DNA from: Hericium rajendrae
Lineage: Eukaryota; Basidiomycota; Agaricomycetes; Russulales; Hericiaceae
Direction of reading: 5' to 3'
Length of the DNA: 64,000 nt
Assembly: GCA_033439255.1 (NCBI GenBank)
Contig: CM065881.1
Location: forward strand, 2,542,001-2,606,000
A program made the translations under genes and the position numbers. Below are positions 60,691 through 64,000 of the stretch, in pieces. Within the stretch, counting starts at the first letter, position 1. Each line of letters begins with the position of its first letter. The notes below the pieces were generated by a model. It was given only the letters and a program-made list of their open reading frames with translations, ran no database searches and was not told the origin of the DNA.

Positions 60691-61703
60691 TCACTCACCC
60701 GGGATGACCATGCCTGTGAATATATCTTCCAGCCATGCCGCCAATTCCGCAGTCACCGCGAAGTCATGACCTATGAGCGCCACTTCCGGCCCTCGTGCAC
60801 ACCCTGGTCTTTCACGATCCCAGTCCCGCACCGGGAGTGCCTTTGAACGAGTGCCGTGCCCCCATGTCAGCGGAATTCGCACCAGCCGAAGACGAGGGCA
60901 GTTCTTGGCTAGGTGGAATAAAATTTCTAGCCTGAAGTTCGAGGAGTTCCCAGCGTGCGAAGAGACGCAAAGTATTTCCAGCTCAGGCCAAGCCACGGTC
61001 AGTCGTTTGAGAATGTCATCGTCGCAACGCCCCAGACAACCATGCAAACTGAATTCCTTTATGGCCCGGAACGAGAGAATGGGCAACATGACTTCCAACC
61101 CGACGGCCGCGAGGTTGGGATCGGCAGCGGTGAGGCCATAGAGGTCATCCTCACAACAGCATGCGGTGAGACAAATCGTCGACAATACTTGAGGTGAACA
61201 GCGCTCTGCCACTGTTCGGAAGAAACTCTCTATGACCACTGGCTCTGCGAATGGCTTGTACTGGAATGACAGCGATGTCAGGTTTGCGGGGTATGAGAGG
61301 GATTGGATGAGGAATTTGTAATGTGAAAGCGTCGAGCCGCATAGATGGAGCCGCTGCAGAGCGGCAAAGTTTGGGCCAGACGGTATGTCGAACATCCATG
61401 GCGGTGCGCCATACTCATGCGGCCTTTCAAGAATCCGCAGGTTGGGCATTTGCGACAGACAGGTCAGGGTGCCGGGGGAGATATCGCTGCGGATACTAGC
61501 TCGCCGAAGGGATGGAAAAGCAGAGACAATCAAGTTGACGATGTCTACACTAGCAATGGGAGCCTGTTCAGGATCGAGATCTTCTATTCCGTTGTCTTCA
61601 ACCTCGTTATTGTCTTCAAGTTCGTCGTCCATGACCACGTCTTCAGGTTGGCCGCCGACCGCCATGTCTTCTGATTCGTCCTCGACGCCAAGTTCTTCAA
61701 GCT
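60691..61703 (-). pseudogene. LRR / F-box-like protein, probably a 3' fragment cut by a retrotransposon
   Basis: One open minus-strand frame encodes about 335 residues of leucine-rich repeats (FPSLRRASI, MPNLRILERPHEYG, FAALQRLHLCGSTLSHYKFL, PANLTSLSFQYKPF, FRAIKEFSLHGCLG, WPELEILCVSSHAG, CPRLRLVRIPLTWG), as found C-terminal to the F-box in many basidiomycete F-box proteins. An acidic stretch (DDELEDNNEVEDNGIEDLDP) precedes the repeats. Upstream of residue 1 of this frame the sequence changes to the putative LTR at 61704, and no F-box is visible. Either the 5' part was displaced by the insertion or the ATG at 61665 is the real start. The 3' end may also be a splice donor (GTGAGT at the stop). 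Function unknown. Confidence 0.5.
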
Positions 61704-64000
61704 TGTAAGCACGTGCTTACGACGCTTCTGTGTCTGTCTGTTTATGGATGTCTGCTTGTCCGTATAACTACCTGACGCATACATGTTCATGTTCGGATCC
61801 CCCCTTTGTCTCTTACTATACGTTCTCTCTCTCTCGCGCTCTCGCAATCCCACGCTTTGGTCCTTTCAGTTTCCTCGTCTGCCATCTCGTTAGTGTCGCC
61901 GACCCACCTCGGCCTCCACTTTTTTTTTGAAAACGACCTTCGCGTACTTCAAGCTGCCTTCTCTACGACCCGCCGTCCCGCCCAAGTCATCTCAGGTCCC
62001 GCCACGCCCCTCAGTCACTCCTGTACCTGCCCGCCAGCTTCGCAGTCGACAGAACACTGCACCCACCTTGACGACGCCTCCAGTCGTACCAGAACCGTCT
62101 CCCGCCGCCTCCTCGGAGGGCACCACCGCCGCTGCCAGCTCACAGGGCAACTCACCCCCTGCAGACCCGCCGCTTCCGTCTCCCCTCACACCGATACCAT
62201 CAACCTCTCCCAAGCCGTCTTCTCCGTCCTTGTCTCCCTCGCCACCATCATCTCCCTCGCCGACGCCGTCTTCTCACTCCCGCCGCTCCTCGTCCGACTC
62301 TGATACTGGCTTCGCTTTCGCCCACTCAAGCACAATGCCCAAGTCTTCTGCCCCACAAGCAACCTTCCACCAAGATGCCATGACCAAGCCGCCGCTGTTG
62401 ACTGCGGGTGACATCTCTCCCGAGACTTTGGCGTCTTGGGAGGATGGTGCTTTGGGCTACTTCGCCTTTAAAGATGTCAAGGAAGCCGATCAGGTACGCC
62501 TCGCGTCCTACGGCTTCCAAGACCCCCGCATACGCAGTTGGATCCGTCTGAGCCAAGCGACTCTGTTCGCGATGAAGTTCGACGCGTTTATGGCTGAGGT
62601 CCGAGCCAAATGGCTACCGCGCGACTGGGTATCTCGGCTGTCCAATGTCCTTCTGAATGCCCGCCAGGGCTCCACGCCCTTCTGGACGTGGCAGATTGAC
62701 ATGCAGTCCAAGAACGCCCTCCTTGCCGGTACGCCGGCTTGCCTCAACGAAGACGCCCTCCGCCGCAAGCTCGCCTCTGGAGTACACGAGGACGTTGCCA
62801 CTGTCCTCGCACGCAAGAACTACGACTCCCTCTCCTTCGCTGACTGGTTAGACAAGGTGAAAGTAATCGACGAAGACCGCCAGGCTTTCGAGTCTCGCGT
62901 GTCTGCCGAGGCAGCCGCCCGCGCACCCTATCGCACATCAGCTTCTACACCTCGTTCGACGTATCGCCCAGCGGCGGCCGCATCTGCGGCGCCCGCCTCA
63001 ACCGGCACATCCTCCCGCCGTGTTGCCTTGCCCAAACTCACCGACCGCAAACGCACACTCCTCACTGACCACCAGGGGTGTTTCAAGTGCCGCGTGTTCT
63101 ACGCTGGCCATCGTTCCGCCGAGTGCAAGTCCGACTTCCCCGATGGCGCAACATATAAGCCTCTTACTGAAAGTGCTGCATGCGCTGCTTCCAAGACTCA
63201 AGCCATCACGGTCGCCGCCGTTCTTCCCTCCTCTGTTGAGGACCCTTCGTGCGTCCTCGGCAATGGCACCGATTCTGATTGCGAGTCAGGGTGCGTCCTC
63301 CCGCCTTTTGTTTCCCCCTCGCTCGTTTGGCCCTGTCTCCCCGTCTCTTCCGCTTCATCCAACCCTTTCCCATTGCCCGTCAATGCACTCATTGACGATG
63401 GTGCTCAGACCGTACTGATCCGGCGCTCACTCGCCGTTGATCTCGGGTTGCGGCTCCGGCCCTTGCCCACACCGTTTCCTTTGGGTTCTGCCTTCGCAGG
63501 GGAAGGGGATAAGACTCGTTCTGTTTCTGCATCACATTGGGTCAAACTTTCCCTTTCATCGACCGATTTTACCTATACCTCACGTTCTGTTCGCGCTATT
63601 GTTGCGCCCGATTCCCTTTGTTCTCCCATCATTCTCGGTCTACCTTTTCTCGTGCATAATCGCCTGGTCATCGACCACAGCGCACGGACTTGTATCGACA
63701 AAGACTCTGGTTCTGATCTCCTGCATCCCGTTCCTGTTTCCCGGCCCGTTCCCGCTCATGTAGCCGCCGCAGCACTCAAAGATGAGCAGCTTCGCATTTG
63801 CACAATACACATCAATGTCCAAAAAGAGCTTAAGGCTCGATTTGCGGACAAACCTCGTGTCCCAGCGTCTTGTGTCACACAGGTTGATATTGTCGCCGCC
63901 GTGCGTCAACGGATTGATGGTCTGGCCTACGGGGAATACCTCCAATCTCTGAATCGGAGGATGAAAGATCGATTTTCTGACCGCTTTCCCGAGGACATCC
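61704..64000 (+). mobile_element. Ty3/Gypsy LTR retrotransposon, 5' part (continues past the window)
   Basis: The element appears to begin at 61704 with TG, inside a perfect 16-base palindrome (705..720 of that line), as a 5' LTR would. LTR plus leader occupy about 61704..62334; the LTR's right border and the primer-binding site were not located. From 62335 a Gag region is open, with a Gag core (about 62335..62900), a basic Ala/Ser-rich stretch, a zinc knuckle of the C-x2-C-x6-H-x4-C kind (about 63077..63125) and a retroviral-type aspartic protease domain (about 63385..63680). The pol part lies beyond the edge. The visible coding part looks whole, which suggests a recent insertion. No 3' LTR is in view, so LTR divergence cannot be used for dating. 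Confidence 0.8.
62335..64000 (+). CDS. Gag-protease region of the Gypsy element, partial at the right edge
   Basis: Begins MPKSSAPQATFHQDAMTKPP. Gag shows the tryptophan-containing capsid-like helices common to basidiomycete Gypsy elements, then the zinc knuckle that packages RNA, then the protease whose active-site block reads ALIDDGAQTVLI and whose second block reads IILGLPFL. The protease has Asp-Asp-Gly where most have Asp-Ser/Thr-Gly. The frame runs to the end of the window. Confidence 0.8.
   Translation, partial: MPKSSAPQATFHQDAMTKPPLLTAGDISPETLASWEDGALGYFAFKDVKEADQVRLASYGFQDPRIRSWIRLSQATLFAMKFDAFMAEVRAKWLPRDWVSRLSNVLLNARQGSTPFWTWQIDMQSKNALLAGTPACLNEDALRRKLASGVHEDVATVLARKNYDSLSFADWLDKVKVIDEDRQAFESRVSAEAAARAPYRTSASTPRSTYRPAAAASAAPASTGTSSRRVALPKLTDRKRTLLTDHQGCFKCRVFYAGHRSAECKSDFPDGATYKPLTESAACAASKTQAITVAAVLPSSVEDPSCVLGNGTDSDCESGCVLPPFVSPSLVWPCLPVSSASSNPFPLPVNALIDDGAQTVLIRRSLAVDLGLRLRPLPTPFPLGSAFAGEGDKTRSVSASHWVKLSLSSTDFTYTSRSVRAIVAPDSLCSPIILGLPFLVHNRLVIDHSARTCIDKDSGSDLLHPVPVSRPVPAHVAAAALKDEQLRICTIHINVQKELKARFADKPRVPASCVTQVDIVAAVRQRIDGLAYGEYLQSLNRRMKDRFSDRFPEDI

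Overview
This window is a gene-dense, intron-rich fungal nuclear contig. Most genes carry several GT-AG introns of about 45 to 80 bases, the coding sequence is GC-rich, and the protein set is typical of an Agaricomycete (mushroom-forming basidiomycete, quite possibly Polyporales, which is an inference). Nothing in the content is bacterial or mitochondrial. Coding sequences are rebuilt here by reading conserved families through splice sites, so 'start..end' is the gene span including introns; exon edges are given where I worked them out.

Layout. The left edge holds the 5' two thirds of a CON7-like C2H2 transcription factor (minus), then about 7 kb with no recognisable gene, then a coiled-coil/RING ubiquitin-ligase candidate (plus). 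Next come ARP8 of the INO80 remodeller (minus), an unknown KEN-box protein (minus), an intron-containing tRNA-Pro(AGG), a DUF7330-like protein, an M20 amidohydrolase (plus), a DnaJ-X co-chaperone (minus), a small basidiomycete protein of unknown role (minus), a carnitine acetyltransferase with mitochondrial and peroxisomal signals (minus) and the Rho1 GEF ROM2 (minus). A 3-kb spacer with a possible terminal-inverted-repeat element precedes a GPI-type chitin deacetylase, a KEN-box protein, an AVT-type amino-acid transporter, an R3H/SUZ protein and RPB4 (all plus). Then come PUS1, D-xylulokinase and the PIF1 helicase (all minus), a secreted GH15 glucoamylase with a CBM20 domain (plus), and an LRR fragment (minus) that abuts a Ty3/Gypsy LTR retrotransposon running off the right edge.

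The genes do not form one pathway. Functional themes are cell wall (ROM2, chitin deacetylase, possibly CON7), carbon acquisition and use (glucoamylase, xylulokinase, carnitine acetyltransferase) and housekeeping (ARP8, RPB4, PUS1, PIF1, tRNA-Pro).

Main caveat. At about twenty places a conserved protein can only be followed by shifting frame by one base where no intron fits, mostly at homopolymer runs and mostly as a missing base. This pattern across unrelated housekeeping genes points to uncorrected sequencing or assembly indels rather than to many pseudogenes, so automatic gene models in this contig will be fragmented. I did not find a convincing new multi-gene system. The oddest local signals are a tRNA intron carrying a perfect inverted copy of the tRNA's own T-arm, a 4-base micro-exon in the chitin deacetylase, a GC-AG intron in ARP8, and a perfect 21-base inverted repeat pair upstream of ROM2.
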